A stretch of DNA of 64,000 nt from assembly GCF_000002995.4 (NCBI RefSeq), contig NW_025062476.1, positions 2,785,001 to 2,849,000 of the forward strand, given 5' to 3'. Shown here piece by piece: positions 39,495 to 52,707 of the stretch. How positions within the stretch are numbered: position 1 is the first letter of the stretch; every line of letters begins with the position of its first letter. The notes under the pieces are model-generated. The model was not told where the DNA came from and searched no databases. It was given only the letters and a program-made list of their open reading frames with translations. A program made the translations under genes and the position numbers. Source of the DNA: Brugia malayi (lineage: Eukaryota > Nematoda > Chromadorea > Rhabditida > Onchocercidae).

Positions 39495-41975
39495 AAGAAA
39501 GAGCCAAGGCAGTACTTCTCATAAACGAGAGAGAGAGGGAGAGAGAGGATTGGTCCTCCAGTTGTTATGTTGCCGACTTGCGATTATTTCGATGCAGGAA
39601 AGGTTGTCGAGAGTGACAACACATGTTTGTGGTCAATACCAGATGTAATGTATGTCACACCTGTATTCAGTACCAAATTTCATTCCAAACATAATTTTTC
39701 ATCTATATGTAATACATTTAACAAAAATTTAAAATCGAATAAATGTCTCATTTATATATCCCAGAAAAGAACTTATAAAATAATTTAGGGAGGCAAATGA
39801 CCATCTGATGGACATTATAATTGTTTTCAATTATAGTTATATCAGTTTTGTTTGCCAAATTAAATGTAAATAAATATTGCATTACACTTTTCATTCATAT
39901 GATTGATATTGAGGGAATGAATTAAATTTGGGTAATAATCAAATTAAGTATTATTTCTAGGGCTAAGCAATATTGGCTATCTAATTCTTTTCAAAGGATA
40001 ATGAAATTGCACAGATATAAATCTGCCCAAAGTGTGACAAATATTCATTGCAAATTGTTTTGATAGATAAACTGAGAAATGATAAATCATATTTACAAAA
40101 AACAAAATATTTTCCTTAAATTGTACTTAAAAAAAAAGCTCTGTTTTTTAGAGCAATTATTTGTCATTAATTCCATCTTTGTTCCATTTTTTCAAATATT
40201 TTTTTCTAACTTTATCAGTTTTTGCTTTATTTTATTTGGTCTCTAATATTTTTTGCCTTTTTTCCATTAATTGAATTTAATTTCTCTTTAAACATTTTTT
40301 GTTCACTTCCGAATGATATATTCAGTAATATTCCGATTGTGTCATAAATTCATATTTTGTTTAAATTTCTCGAATTAAAAAACGAAACATTTTAGTGTTT
40401 TAATCAAAGAAATTATCATTCATTCAATGATTCATTTTCTTTTATAAAATGAATTATTTTATTAAAAATGAATTTGTAACTAGAATCAACTTTATAATAT
40501 AATTACTTGTTATTTAAATAAGCAAATGAAATAATGAGGATTGTTATTTCGAGAAATAATTAAGCATCTCATTTAAAAAAAAAAAATATTTTTTTTTTTT
40601 GTTTTCTTAAAGCATAAATAAAAAATTTAACAAAAATAAGAATTTTCATGAACAAAAAAATCACCAAGGGTAGAGGTTAACGGATAACATTGATGAATGT
40701 GACATCATTTATCTTATCACGTTTATCAAAAAAACCTGTCGAGAATACCTGTGTTCATTCTTTTTTTCTTGTTTCCCCTTCCACTGGATGTCAAGAAAGA
40801 AAGAAAAATGAATTATCTTTAGTGATATTTTTAGAAAGTATTTTTAAAAAAAAAAAAGGAATGAAAAAAATAGGCGCAAATGACAATGTGATGTATGAAA
40901 GGCCTAATTGATAATAACAATATTTAAATTCATTCTTCTTCGAAATATCGTTCATAAAGAATTTTGTTTCAGTATCTATTCTTGCTTCTGGTAAAGTATT
41001 TTTTAATGATTTTCAATTTCGGTTTGTTCCTGCCGAATATGTTTCGGAATACTGGATTTGTCTATATCTATTAGAGGCATATTATACACATTCTATTATA
41101 TATTTATCCATTGTAGTTGACCGGAAATTCAATTCTGGATTTAAGTATACAACTATTCTGGAATTATAAATAGCTTCGTATTTTTTTTTTGAAACTTTTG
41201 TTCAAATATAAATAAGTGTATAAATAAGTATAAGTATGATACAATGATAATGCATAATAAGATAAGGAGTATGAGTAAATTCCTAATCATTCTTGAGTAG
41301 TAAGTAAAATCAAAAACTCTATTGTAAAATAATGTGACAAAATTTTCAGTATTTATAATTTATAATACTAAGGAAAAAAAAATATTATTAGGAAATTAAT
41401 ATCCAAAAATTTGAAAATTAGTTCAAAAGGAATGAAATTTTATCAAAACATTTCTCATAGCACAATATTACATCACTTAGAGAATCATTGAAATGAAAAT
41501 GATAATGGAAGATAAAAGAAAACGATGATAAGATAAAGATCAATATTTTTACTTTTTATTAGATCATATTTAAATCAAGCAATTTGTATTTCATATTTTA
41601 AAAAATCGCAATTATTTTCCACTTTCATACATTTCGAATATTTTTCATTTCTTTCTAACTTTTATTTTCACATTTTTTTTTAAGTGGAATATTCTATATT
41701 AATTAGTTTCTACAATTTCTTATCATAAAAGAATATTATTACTGCAAAAAATACTTACAGAAATTGTAAATTTATCTTTTTTCCTTTTTGTTTCTGATAT
41801 ATCAAACCATATTTGATTTTAATGAAATAAACTGTAAGTAACACTGTTATAGTTAAAAATTAAAAGTTAAATCAATATTTCAATTATTTATATCATTTAT
41901 ATAAATGAGTGTCAAAATATTATAATAAATTTAATCTTTTATAAGTTGAAAGTAAACATTTTTTTTTTTTTTTTA

Positions 41976-41977
41976 AG
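41976..41977 (+). promoter_or_regulatory. Possible 5' acceptor of the collagen gene
   Basis: A long T-run ends in TTTTAAG at 41977, 64 bases before the collagen ATG. It could be the trans-splice site, but the consensus is weaker than in the other genes. Confidence 0.3.
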
Positions 41978-42041
41978 ATCAACAATTTCTATATATAAAA
42001 TCGATGAGAACTTTTTGCTAATTGTACGAAAAATATTATTG

Positions 42042-43576
42042 ATGACGGAACAACAGGTTGAACATTACAAAAAAATTGCTTTTTTTGGTGTGGCAATTAG
42101 GTAAATTTTTATTATTAGAATTATCACACATATTAATTATATTTATTTTATCTATTAGAAATAAAAGTTTTAAATTTTATCGTAAAATTGAGTGCAAAAA
42201 AAATTGTATTTATAAAGTGCATTTTATATAAATATTATTAGATTAAATTTGTGAAGATATTTAGAGAAATGTTATTTATCGATTTGAAATAATTTGTTTA
42301 CATCAATTCAAATTTTAGTACAGTAGCTACAATATGTAGTGTAATTGTGACACCACTTCTTTACTACTATATTCAAATTATACAAACAACTTTGACAAAC
42401 GAAATTGAATTTTGTAAACAACGTTCAAAAAATATGTGGAAGGAATATGCAAATATTGAGGAGGTTAGTTTTATTTAATGTCATTCATTAGTTGATGAAT
42501 TGAAAAATCTGTTCCAAAATCTTAAAAATTTAATTAACTCAACAGCTATCTTTAAAAAAAAAAAAAAAAAAAAAAAAACGAGAAAATAGAATCAGTAGTT
42601 ATTAAAATAAAATCAGTAAAACATTTTGCTGATGAATTTTCAAATTTTACGACTAATTTCCTATTTTCAGATGTTAAACGTCAAAGAACAACGTTCGTGG
42701 CGTAGTCCACGTCAAACAAATTTCGATTACTACTCACCAATGAGTAATGGAGAAACATCACCCTATGATGTTTTAAGACCTTATTCGGATCCCAGAGTAA
42801 TGCAGGCACATACGGTTTATGATATTCAGGGTCCATACTCAAATCTTGGTTTACCGCAAGTGCAAACAGGTGTTTATGATATTCCAGGACCGTATCTGGA
42901 ACCTGAAATACCGCAAACAGAAGTGTACCAGAATTCTGTATGCTGTAGTTGCAAAATTGGTGAAGCAGGCGAAGTAGGGCCACCTGGACCACCAGGAGAT
43001 CCAGGTTTTTGAAATTAACTTCGAGTAGGTTTATCGCATTATAAAATCAGTGTTAGTAAAAAGTATTCTTTGAGGAACTGATGGGTTGCCGGGTAAAAAT
43101 GGTCGTCGAGGTCCAGATGCAATTGAAGGATTGGATTTTCGCTATCAGGAATGGTGTTTCGATTGTCCACCAGCACCAGCTGGTCCTCCTGGTCTGCAAG
43201 GACCAAAGGGACCTCCTGGTCAACGTGGTGCACGAGGCCTTGATGGACAGAATGGAGCTGATGGTACTTTGAATTAAACTCAATTTAAAGTCATAAATTT
43301 TATTTATTGAGTTAGTAGAACTTGCTTTGCAGGACTAATCGGGTTTCCTGGAGAACCAGGCAGACGTGGACCTCGTGGAAGTCCTGGATTAAGAGGACAA
43401 GCAGGTGAACCAGGGAAGATTCATAACATGCCGGGCAGGAAAGGAATACCGGGTCCACCAGGTTTACCCGGTCCACCGGGACCTGATGGTAAGAATGGAC
43501 TTGATGGACAAAATGGACATCGAGGACCACCGGTCCGTTACTTCCTTCATTGGTGTTTACTCATTAACTGCAAATA

Positions 43577-43634
<58 letters not shown>

Positions 43635-44193
43635 GAAAAGTTTATAGCGCGATCGTTTTTTGTTAGTTCATAGAAATTTAAAAATTTCAGGGTCCTCCCG
43701 GTGCACGAGGACCACCAGGACCACCAGGACGACGAGGAGCACCTGGTTCTGATGGTCTTGCTGGCAAAAAGGTAATTGTGTTTTGTTTTATTTTTCATAC
43801 TTTCCAATTAAATTTTTTTTTTTTATGTGTACAAAAAATAAACTTGCAAATATGTTATATAATAAAGTTTTTTTTAATTTTATCCATCAAAGTGTAATTG
43901 AATAAGAAGAGAAAGAGTTGAGAAATGGAAATGTTTTTATCAGTAATGTAGCAAATTATTAATTAATTTTGATTCAATTAATTGTTAGAATTACAAATGA
44001 AATAGAATATTTCCTTTCGAAGATACTTAAAGAAAGTGACAATGTGACAGTCACATGAGCAGTATACGTCGAAATTATGCTAGCAAGTATTAAATATAAT
44101 ATTTCTTACACATATACAGATTATCTTTAGGGTAGCGGAAGTGAGTGTGACCATTGCGCATTGCCACGTCTTGAATCATCTGGTCACTCATAA
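42042..44193 (+). CDS. Nematode cuticle collagen
   Basis: Cuticle collagens are secreted by the hypodermis and crosslinked into the exoskeleton. Seven exons join in phase: 42042-42100, 42319-42463, 42671-43004, 43075-43263, 43333-43532, 43691-43771 and 44131-44193, giving 356 aa. Residues 1-68 form the cuticle-collagen N-terminal domain, with a hydrophobic segment at about 12-40. Residues 69-157 are a Tyr/Pro-rich linker. Then comes a Cys cluster (CCSC, 159-162), Gly-X-Y repeats interrupted by a segment with CFDC near 202-205, a longer Gly-X-Y block to about 334, and a C-terminal tail with ECDHC. Exon ends preserve the Gly-X-Y register (split Gly codons at exons 3/4 and 4/5). The exon 4 acceptor (TTTGAG) is nonconsensus but restores an unbroken [10 protein letters not shown]. 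The intron after exon 5 contains a TA repeat. Confidence 0.95.
43578..43628. repeat. (TA)n dinucleotide repeat in a collagen intron
   Basis: About 25 uninterrupted TA units lie between collagen exons 5 and 6. Such long TA tracts are usually length-variable and can form cruciforms. Confidence 0.95.
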
Positions 44194-44715
44194 CAACCAC
44201 TGTACATTTCTTCTATTTCCTTACATCGCTTCATGACAATTCATAAACAGACAATTTCAATTGTATTTCAACAATTCTGTTATTCTGTACATTTTGTTTT
44301 ATGCTTAAAAATTTTTTAAAGTTTTTGTATTTTCCAAATTTTGAGTATATGTAGATTAAAATTACAAATTTGCTAATAAATTTGCATAATTTTTATGAGT
44401 AGCACCAAATAATTCTTATGAAATCTTCCATTTTTTTTTCTCTGTTTTATATAAAAAGTAAGAAGTGTTTGAAGATAAAAAAATGATAAAAGATATGATA
44501 GTGAAATCTTTTCATGCAAAAGAAATGAGCAAATATTAATTTGGTAATAAAAGTGAATCAAATAAAGTACGAAAATTATAATCGAATTTCTTTTTTCTTT
44601 TTTTTTTTCACGCATTGATGAAAGTATAATATTTGAATTAATAAATGAGATCATTGATTAGTTATGTGAAAAGATTGATAAATGATAATAATAAACTGAT
44701 AATATATTTATAATA
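44194..44715. other. Convergent 3' flanks of collagen and CK1-like genes
   Basis: The two stop codons face each other across 522 bp, which must hold both 3' UTRs. A CTAATAAATTTG signal for the plus-strand gene lies near 44372. No gene is seen in between; a minus-strand open frame at 44373-44654 has no support. Confidence 0.55.
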
Positions 44716-46890
44716 TTATTCTTCAGTGATTGGTAGAGCAAGCCATGATGGAAGTTCATGTTTATTGCCTGGATAACGACGTTTTAGAGCTGCTTGAATT
44801 TGTTCAATAATAAATTTATAATCTATTGGATAAGGTGACAATGTCATATACATTAATCTGAAAAAATTTTTTATGATAACACATATGATAAAAAGTGTTT
44901 GTTGATATATAAATGTGTGAGAGATAAGATTGATATGAATATTTCCAGAAGAAGAAGAAAAAAAAGCTAAATTTAATTTGTTTATTTTGAGTGAAAAAAA
45001 ATGATCAATTAGACTTCATTGTAATACTTAAAGTAAAATCATTTTCCAGGCTTTTTTATTTATTCACTGACCAAAGTAATGCCTAATATTTTTACCTATG
45101 AACAATAGCATTTACCTGTAAAGGGATCGAATTTCTCTGGGAAGTCGTTTAAATTCGATAGTTCGATAAAATAAACATTTCATATCACATACTCGTTTTT
45201 CATCAAACACCGAACGCCATGGTAGTTTACCCGAGATCATTTCAGCAATCACATAAATTAAAGCTATGATATCATCTGAGGGACCCTTTAATTTATACTA
45301 TTATTTTGTTTTTGATTTTTATTTTTCAATTTATTATTTTCTTTCCATTTTTGTTTCCAATTCTTTTTCCTTTTCCTTTTTTTTTTTTTTTCTATTTTTT
45401 CCTTAAAAAAGTTAATTTTCTTTGTGATTATTTAATCAAAATTTCTTTATGTTTATTTAATCGTTCAGAATATCATTTCACCTGTTCACGTCCTCGATGA
45501 GCTCTTACCGAACTGTACCGAATTGTACCAACAAATGGTACAAATGAACGTGGCTTACAAGGCCATGGCAAAGCTAAGCTTAAATCGATGATTAGCATGC
45601 GTGATTCGATGGAATCATAGGAGATTGGATTGCGATATGCAAAACTATAATTAAATTTATTTAAAAATTAATATACAACTGTCAATTTTAAAGGTATTAA
45701 TTAAGAGAATGGCATGGCACTAATGAACCATTAAATTAAATTCAATCAATACTAAATTATGATTTACCTGTACGGTGAGACCTGACGATGAACATAACCG
45801 AGTCGATGAAGTGATGCAAGAGCTCGAACATATCCTATCATAATGGCTAATGCTAGATCCAACGGGACAGTACCTGTAGGTGATAATGATAGCAGTGAAC
45901 CCACCAGCGATGCATGATACTCAAGAATGGCACACGGTCGTCCAATCCATTCCGGATCCCGTTCAGCATCCTGATCTCCGCTTTCACCAAATATCATCTA
46001 ATTAGTAATTGATTCGTATAATTAAAACTTTTTTAACAAATTATTTATTCTAATATCTAAATTTTTCCTAAATCAAATAAAAAAAAAACTAATATCTAAA
46101 CTAATACCTAAATTTTTCCTAAATTTATAAAATTTCAAATTATTTATCTTCGATATTTTTTTTGAATTGTCTTACTAAATCTATAATAAATTTTACCTTT
46201 CTGAGACGGCCATAGCAAATTATTTTTGGAAAATGCACAGAGCGACCTTTGACCAATTCTAAAATTTTCACAGTTCGGTGTATGGCTGTATTCTTCCGAT
46301 CACTTGTTTTATCATGTCTTGCAATTAACATATGCATTACCTATAAATTTTTTTAATGAGAAAATTATTCCTGAACAAAATAAATCTATTTAAATTGCTT
46401 AGCAAGTAAACAAAGCTTAGCAAATAAAGTAAACAAAGCAAGTAAAAAAAAAAAAAAAACTAAACTTAGTCACTAAACAGCTTAGTGATCAAGCAGAGCA
46501 ATAATTTTAGAAAAAACTTTTGTAAAGCTTAATTTTTAAAAAATTTTTTTTTCGAAAATTTAAAAATTTTTCCTTGAAATTTTGATTTGTAGCTATTATT
46601 ATTATATCAAGTGTTAAAAAAAAAAGAACAAAATTGTATTGAAAACTTATTAAAATAGCGTTAATTTTGTTATTCAATGTTTGGAGTAAAATTTTCAATC
46701 ATTAAATGAAAGAAATAAAAAGTACAGTATCAGGCGCTTTATCATCATAAACTTGATGTGTTGTGTATTCTCGATCTATTGGGTCATCTTCTGTGCATGT
46801 GATAAAGAATGCATGCTTATCATAATCAATAACACCGCAGATATTTTCTACATTCTCTTCAATTTCACCCCAAAAAACTGTTCCTGCCAT
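44716..46890 (-). CDS. Casein-kinase-1-like (worm CK1/TTBK group) probable pseudokinase
   Basis: Six exons join in phase: 46890-46726, 46340-46197, 45997-45768, 45644-45482, 45285-45116 and 44857-44716, giving 337 aa with a kinase fold throughout and little tail. CK1-group landmarks are VHFPKIICYGR (about 90-100), ASLHRLGYVHR (164-174), FVGTIRYSSVRAHRGRE (217-233), SDDIIALIYVIAEMISGKLPW (237-257) and CDMK (267-270). The catalytic loop reads HRQVSPYS (173-180) instead of HRDxKPxN, so the catalytic Asp, the Lys and the Asn are all replaced. DFG reads DLS (200-202). The usual VAIK lysine appears to be His or Leu in VMHML (56-60). Residues 1-55 are acidic and specific to this protein. It probably acts as a binding or scaffold protein. 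Exon 3 uses the CAG/GTAAAT donor at 45767, chosen over an earlier GT because it keeps the HRQVSPYSFAY block whole. Confidence 0.9.
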
Positions 46891-46910
46891 ATTTTATCAG
46901 TATTGAAAAA

Positions 46911-46913
46911 CTG
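46911..46913 (-). promoter_or_regulatory. Likely spliced-leader acceptor of the CK1-like gene
   Basis: The minus strand reads AGTTTTTCAG ending at 46911, 20 bases before the ATG at 46890. Confidence 0.5.
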
Positions 46914-47435
46914 AAAAACTTTTCACGAACATTTGTTTGAATTTAAAAATGTTCATTTATCAACATTTATCAATTAAACTTGAATTATCAGCATTTATCA
47001 ATTAAATCTTATCAAATTATTTTGAGAAGTTATTGAAATATGCAAACTGCAAATTATTTCATATTTATTTGAGATATGATTATTTATTTAATATTACGTA
47101 ACGAAGCAAATAATAAGTGCGGGGGAGTAAGCATAGTTCAAGAGGACAAATAAATGTCACAAGAGATTATTTTCTGAGAAAAATCGCAATAAAATGTCAA
47201 CATTGAATAATTCATTAGTTGACATCATTTTATTGCATAAAACTTTACATATATATTATTTACAGAAATATTTTCATTTCAAATTCAAACACACTGATGA
47301 CGTAAAAACTCCCACTAAATATGAATAATTAAATTTGATCTGACGTATACATTGTAGTAAACGTGACGATGGAACTTGTGATAAGCAAAATTCCTTTTAT
47401 TTTATTTCCTTATCATTTTATTTATTTATTTCCCA

Positions 47436-47458
47436 TTCATTCATTCATTCATTCATTC
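47436..47458. repeat. (ATTC)n microsatellite
   Basis: About five to six units of ATTC in tandem. Confidence 0.85.
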
Positions 47459-49220
47459 CTTTCTATCTTATTTACCGTTCTCTTATTTTGTTTATTTATT
47501 TTCACCAATACAAATTGCAGCACACAAAATATTCGAACAGAACATAAAATACGATTCAGAATTGATGATTTCTCAATAATTCTATAATTTATGATAATTC
47601 TTCTGAAAGAATTTTAGAAATTCTACAACTTACATTCGGTTTTTTTTCAAAATAAACCAACCACTTGCAATGATATTCACTAGCAAATGTTTTAGCAGCT
47701 GTTAAATCAAATCATTTATACTACAATTTAATTTAAATTCAAACTTGCATACTATTTCATAAATTAGAAATTTAAAAAAAAAAAAAAAAAATTGTTCTTT
47801 TTTTCACATTTGCAATAGTATAATTCGGAAATTGTTCTCGAATAGGTAGCTTAATTATTTACCTTCATAGATTAAATTAACCGATACTCTTAGTTTAACT
47901 TTGCCTTCCAGAATTGTGCATTAGTAATAAGAAGTAATCAATTCTGCAATCAAAATAAATATCTAAATAGGATCTTATGGAAATGAATGTTTGAATATGC
48001 TAATTAATCTAACTTACTTCAAACATTTCAAACTCTTCACAATATTATATTTTTAATTCCAAAATTTCCTTCCTTTTATTGATTCAATTGCTAATACAAT
48101 TTAGAATGGAAATTAAGGAAGAAGCAAAGAGTTTCTCTTTAATTATCTTTTATTTTAATCATTTTTTGTTCCATAAAATTACAAATATTTTTTCATTGAA
48201 TGATAGGAATTTAACTATTCTTTTAGTCAGATAGAAAGGTCTTTTAGTCAATATTCATTTCCTATTTTTTTTTTTAAAGATTCATAAATTTACCTGTATT
48301 GAAAAATTAAAAGAAAAAAAACAGAAGAAATGGAGCAAATAAAAAATTAAAAAATAACTGAAAATTAACTATTAAATTTGAAATTGTGAAAGTACATCTT
48401 CTTAGATAGTTTAGTTAGTTGAAAAAAAAAAAAAAAATTCAGATATAATAAAGTTAAAAAACATTGATATTAACTTCTTTTCAATAAACAATGACGGAAA
48501 GAAAAAAAAAAACTAAAAAGCAAAAAGTTGAGGTAAAGAACATTCGGAAAATATTATTTTTATCCTCTTTAGCTAAAAAAAAAAAAAAAAGAAAAAAGAT
48601 TTTTTTGTATTATTTATGAAATTCAAATCTTTAATGAAATTTCTTTGTGTCATTCCTTCATTCACTAAAAGTTTCATTCGTTCATTTATTTAATTATTGA
48701 TAAGATTTAATAATTAAGTTTGAAAGTATAAAAGAATATATTTTAGTTCAAACTAAACATTTGATTTCATTTTTCACTCGTCAAAAATGTGCCAATGTAT
48801 TTACCTTTAAATGTTTCTCAAATTAATAATAACATCCATTTCAGCAAACGAATTTTAATCGAAGAATCGAAGAGTTGAATGAAACGATTATGATAAGTTT
48901 AATATGTTAGATTAAAATTTATTATTTTAAAATTAATGCAAACATAAATTTGATTAATTATTGAGAGGAAGACATAACATAATTCATTTATTTTAATAGA
49001 TATAGCAAATTTAACCAAAGATTAAACTAATAATTGTTCTTTTCAGTATATTCGAATTTTGCTCATCAATGTTCAAATCTATTTCGAGCTATGAAATTAG
49101 CTTTTTTATAAATTAAAGTTTAATCTCATGCAAGCATCGTCTAGAATGTAATTCAAGTTTGACAGATATTCATCAGTGCTTCATTACTTCATGACTTATC
49201 TATTTATATTGATATATCGA

Positions 49221-49252
49221 GAAAAAAAAATAAAATAAAATAAAATAAAATT
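49221..49252. repeat. (AAAAT)n microsatellite
   Basis: A short poly-A tract runs into about four AAAAT units. Confidence 0.8.
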
Positions 49253-51966
49253 CCATTTAAAGGAAAAAAGCCTAATACTTGTTTGAGGCACACAGATTAG
49301 ATATGACACAATTTGCCATCCTCATACATTTTTTTTTTTTTTTAATCATTCAAGTATTTTAAGTCGACATTATCAATAAAAGAGAATGCTAGTTAATTTG
49401 TTGATTTTTTTTTTTAAATATTATTGACTTCTCATTTATACGTCATTTACGTCATACGTCAATTCACAATTTAAATCTTTTTTTTTTTTTTTCTTTTTAT
49501 GTATTTTCAAAAAAGAAAACGAAAAAAAAAAAAAAAGCCATTTAATGAGTTCTTTCTTTTTTTACAACAAATAATTAAAAATGCAATTATAAGAAAGAGA
49601 AAGAAAGTTAAAATTATAACACAGTTTAAATATAAGATAAAAAAATTTCTCAGTGAGAAAAGAAAAGAAAAGAGAAAAAAAAAAAAAACGCAAAGAGTTA
49701 ATTAGTTCTATTTTTCCCTTTCTTCTCTTTATGTCTCCCTCTCTCTCTCTCTCTCTTTTTTTTTTTAATCCTCAAAGCAATACTTTGAATGCTAATGATT
49801 GAATTTTTTTTTTTTTTTTGTTTCCATTTTTAAACTATAATATGCCTAAAGGTATTCTCATTATTCTTAAATAGCAGTTAGAAATTGAATGTTCATTTTA
49901 AATCTTTTCTTTTAGTAAAAATTAACAGAAATAAGAAATTATAAGTTTGAAAAATGAGAAAGAAAATGTTTAAACTAATTTGCATATATTTCTTATATTT
50001 TTGAATTGTTAAAAGAAAAAAAAAAAAAAGAATTCAGTATTATAAAATTAAATAAATGAAAGTAAAAATTATAATAAAATTAATTATTCAATTCATTCGA
50101 TTTTATGCCACTACCAAAATGTTTCAATGCTTTTTGAGTTTCGTCGGTTTTTTTTTTTTTTTTTTTTTTGTTTTTTCAAGAAGCTATTGAGACATCTCAA
50201 AACTTTTATTGGAAATCAACTTTTCTTTTTGACATGAAATCATCCAAATCAGATTGAATTTATTTTTTTTTTTTTTTTAAAAAAAAAGGCGAACAGGTGA
50301 ACTATGCTTTTATTCAAACTTCACTCATCGTTTTTTCTTTTTTCTATTTTTTTCTTACTCCTTTTTTAAAGTGAATTTAAAAAGTTCGAAACAGACAAAT
50401 TTTTTTTTTTCTTTTTTTCTTCAAGCAGTGATACGCCCACTTATTACGTATGTAAGATTAACTGCTGCACAACATTTGTTGTTATATTTAGCTGTATGAT
50501 TAGGGTAGGTCGAGAGTGCACGTGAAACCCGTGTTGAGAAGAAAAATTCACGTCAATCTACGCTTTCTCCTTGTATTTGGATACAATAGCAAATTAGATC
50601 ATATGGTTTTTACTTGTTACTTTAGAAGTATCATTCATTTTTTAATTAGTTATAGCAATATATACTCATTAATAATACTAACTTATTTTTTATCAATTTA
50701 TGAAGGTGTCTAGGTATGTCTGGTTACCTTAGAAATGCTTCAATGTTCAATTGAATTTGAATTTCATAGAGTTTTGTTTTTTGACATTCCTTCAAGTAAT
50801 ATAATGTTTTCTTGTTTTACATTCATCGTAAATATTTTTGTTTCTAAAAAAAAAAAATTGATTTGAGCTTAATTAATTGAAATGTGTGATTGCTATGATT
50901 TGTGTTAGGCAATGTTGATTGCAAGAGAATTAGCATTTTCGGAAAAAAAAAAACATGATTATTTTCAATATAATTAATGAATTTTAATTCTTTAAAAAAA
51001 ATTTAATGTTTAAAAAAAAAAAATATTCTATGTCATTAATTAAATTAGCTTACACAGGAAGTTGAGAGTTTGAAAATTTTGCGTAAATTTTCTTACTTTT
51101 AGTTAAACTAAAACATCAGAATTTATTTTACTGATATAATAAATGAATGTTATTATATTTGCAATAGTCGAAAGGGACAAATTCCAATAATCAAAGGGCC
51201 TAGGAAAAGACAATGAAAATTGTTGGACAAAGAATAGTCTTCAAGAGTCAGAGCCTAGGCCACAAAATCTCTGCATTAAGTAATGTTAATGAAAATTTCA
51301 TGTATTCTCAGCACAAAATATTTGGCAATGATAACTAAACAAAGATAATATTATTATTTTTGATAGCATCAAACTCATCTCAATCTATTCACAACTATTT
51401 TCAAACATTTCAGAATCATTCTTTCATATAAATTTGAATTTGATTAAAAATTGGGAAATTTTCAATTGCTAATGATGTCATTCATGAAGCTATCATTTCT
51501 CATCATCGATGCATTTAGCTAGCCAAATATAAACCTTCAATGAAAATAAGTGGTAAATGAAGAGCAGATCTCATAAATGATCTCATAAACTCATTAATTA
51601 TTGAATATGTAAATGTTGACGTTGATATTATTTGAAAGGAGTAGTAATGAAATACTTGAATTTGAATTATTTATTTATTAATTTGATCATTCAAAAATGC
51701 ATTTCAAAATGTATTGATTATTCTTGGAGCAAATTTTTCAATAAAAATTGCTTCTTGAATTATTTTTAATTTATTTTTACAACATCATCTTGACTGTATA
51801 ATATGAAAATCTTATAATTAACAACTTTGAAAAAGTAATTTTCAAAAAAATTCAATTTTAAAAGGTAACTGGTATATCTGCTTTGAAAAAAGATTTGTGG
51901 ATGTGTCAGTTGTGCTTTTCATAGCATTATATAACATTTAGAAAAGAAGTAAAATACTTAAAGATT

Positions 51967-52119
51967 GGCATATCGATTAGTTTGACATATCGATCAGTTT
52001 GACATATCGATCAGTCTGACATATCGGTCAGTTTGACGTATCGATCAGTTTGACGTATCGATCAGTTTGACATATCGATCAGTTTGACGTATCGATCAGT
52101 TTGACATAGCGATTAGTTT
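51967..52119. repeat. 17-bp minisatellite, nine copies
   Basis: The unit is GACATATCGATCAGTTT, with ACAT/ACGT and GATC/GATT/GGTC variants. The nine copies are in exact 17-base register. Most carry the palindrome ATCGAT. The period is not a multiple of three, so it is noncoding. Confidence 0.95.
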
Positions 52120-52620
52120 CGAATTTTGAAAATTGTAAATTCTTTGATTTGCAACTTTTTAGTATTATTTATATTTTTATTACATATAGTACTAGTTGAA
52201 ATTCTAAAAATTTTTATCATTTTTCTTGGTCGTAATGGAAGCGAAAAATATGGAATTTAAATTTTGCACAATTTATAATTCTCTATGATGTCATTTTTAA
52301 AATTTAACGAAAATTTTCGAGACTTTGACGATTTAATAAGCTCTATTTTACGAAGTCTCTCTCTTTCTCTCTTTCTCCCTCTCTTTCTCTACTTATATAT
52401 AATTTAGTATTACATTTTCATTCACATAACAAAACAGTCAATAAATTTAAAATATACTTAGAAATAGCAGAAATTACCCGGAAAATGCCCTCGTTTATCT
52501 CATTCTTTAAATCATTCAGTTATTTCTTTTTTTCTCTTTTTTTCCTATTCTTTCTTAAGGCAATTTCCTGGGTTAATTTGGGAGGATAGAATGGTCGTAG
52601 AGAAGTGTGAAAGATGTTAA

Positions 52621-52707
52621 AGATGATGATAACGATGATAATGATAATGATGATAACGATGATAATGATTATGATGATAATGATAATGATAATGATGATG
52701 ACAATAA
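52621..52707. repeat. (GAT/AAT/AAC) trinucleotide-rich repeat
   Basis: GATGATAAC and GATAAT units alternate over nearly 90 bases on the plus strand. Confidence 0.85.

Larger units (their letters stand above)
38755..42041. other. Divergent intergenic region between hydroxypyruvate isomerase and collagen
   Basis: About 3.3 kb with a GA tract at 39205-39265, a 30-bp minisatellite at 39345-39494 and otherwise AT-rich sequence. It should hold both promoters. A 73-codon frame at 40690-40911 has no support. Confidence 0.5.

Noticed and set aside
44373..44654. 93-codon minus-strand frame
   Set aside because: It is AT-driven Lys/Ile/Phe-rich sequence in the 3' flanks of two convergent genes.
50516..50713. 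65-codon plus-strand frame in a GC-richer island
   Set aside because: No family match, and the second half is AT-rich drift. Kept only as an island of interest.
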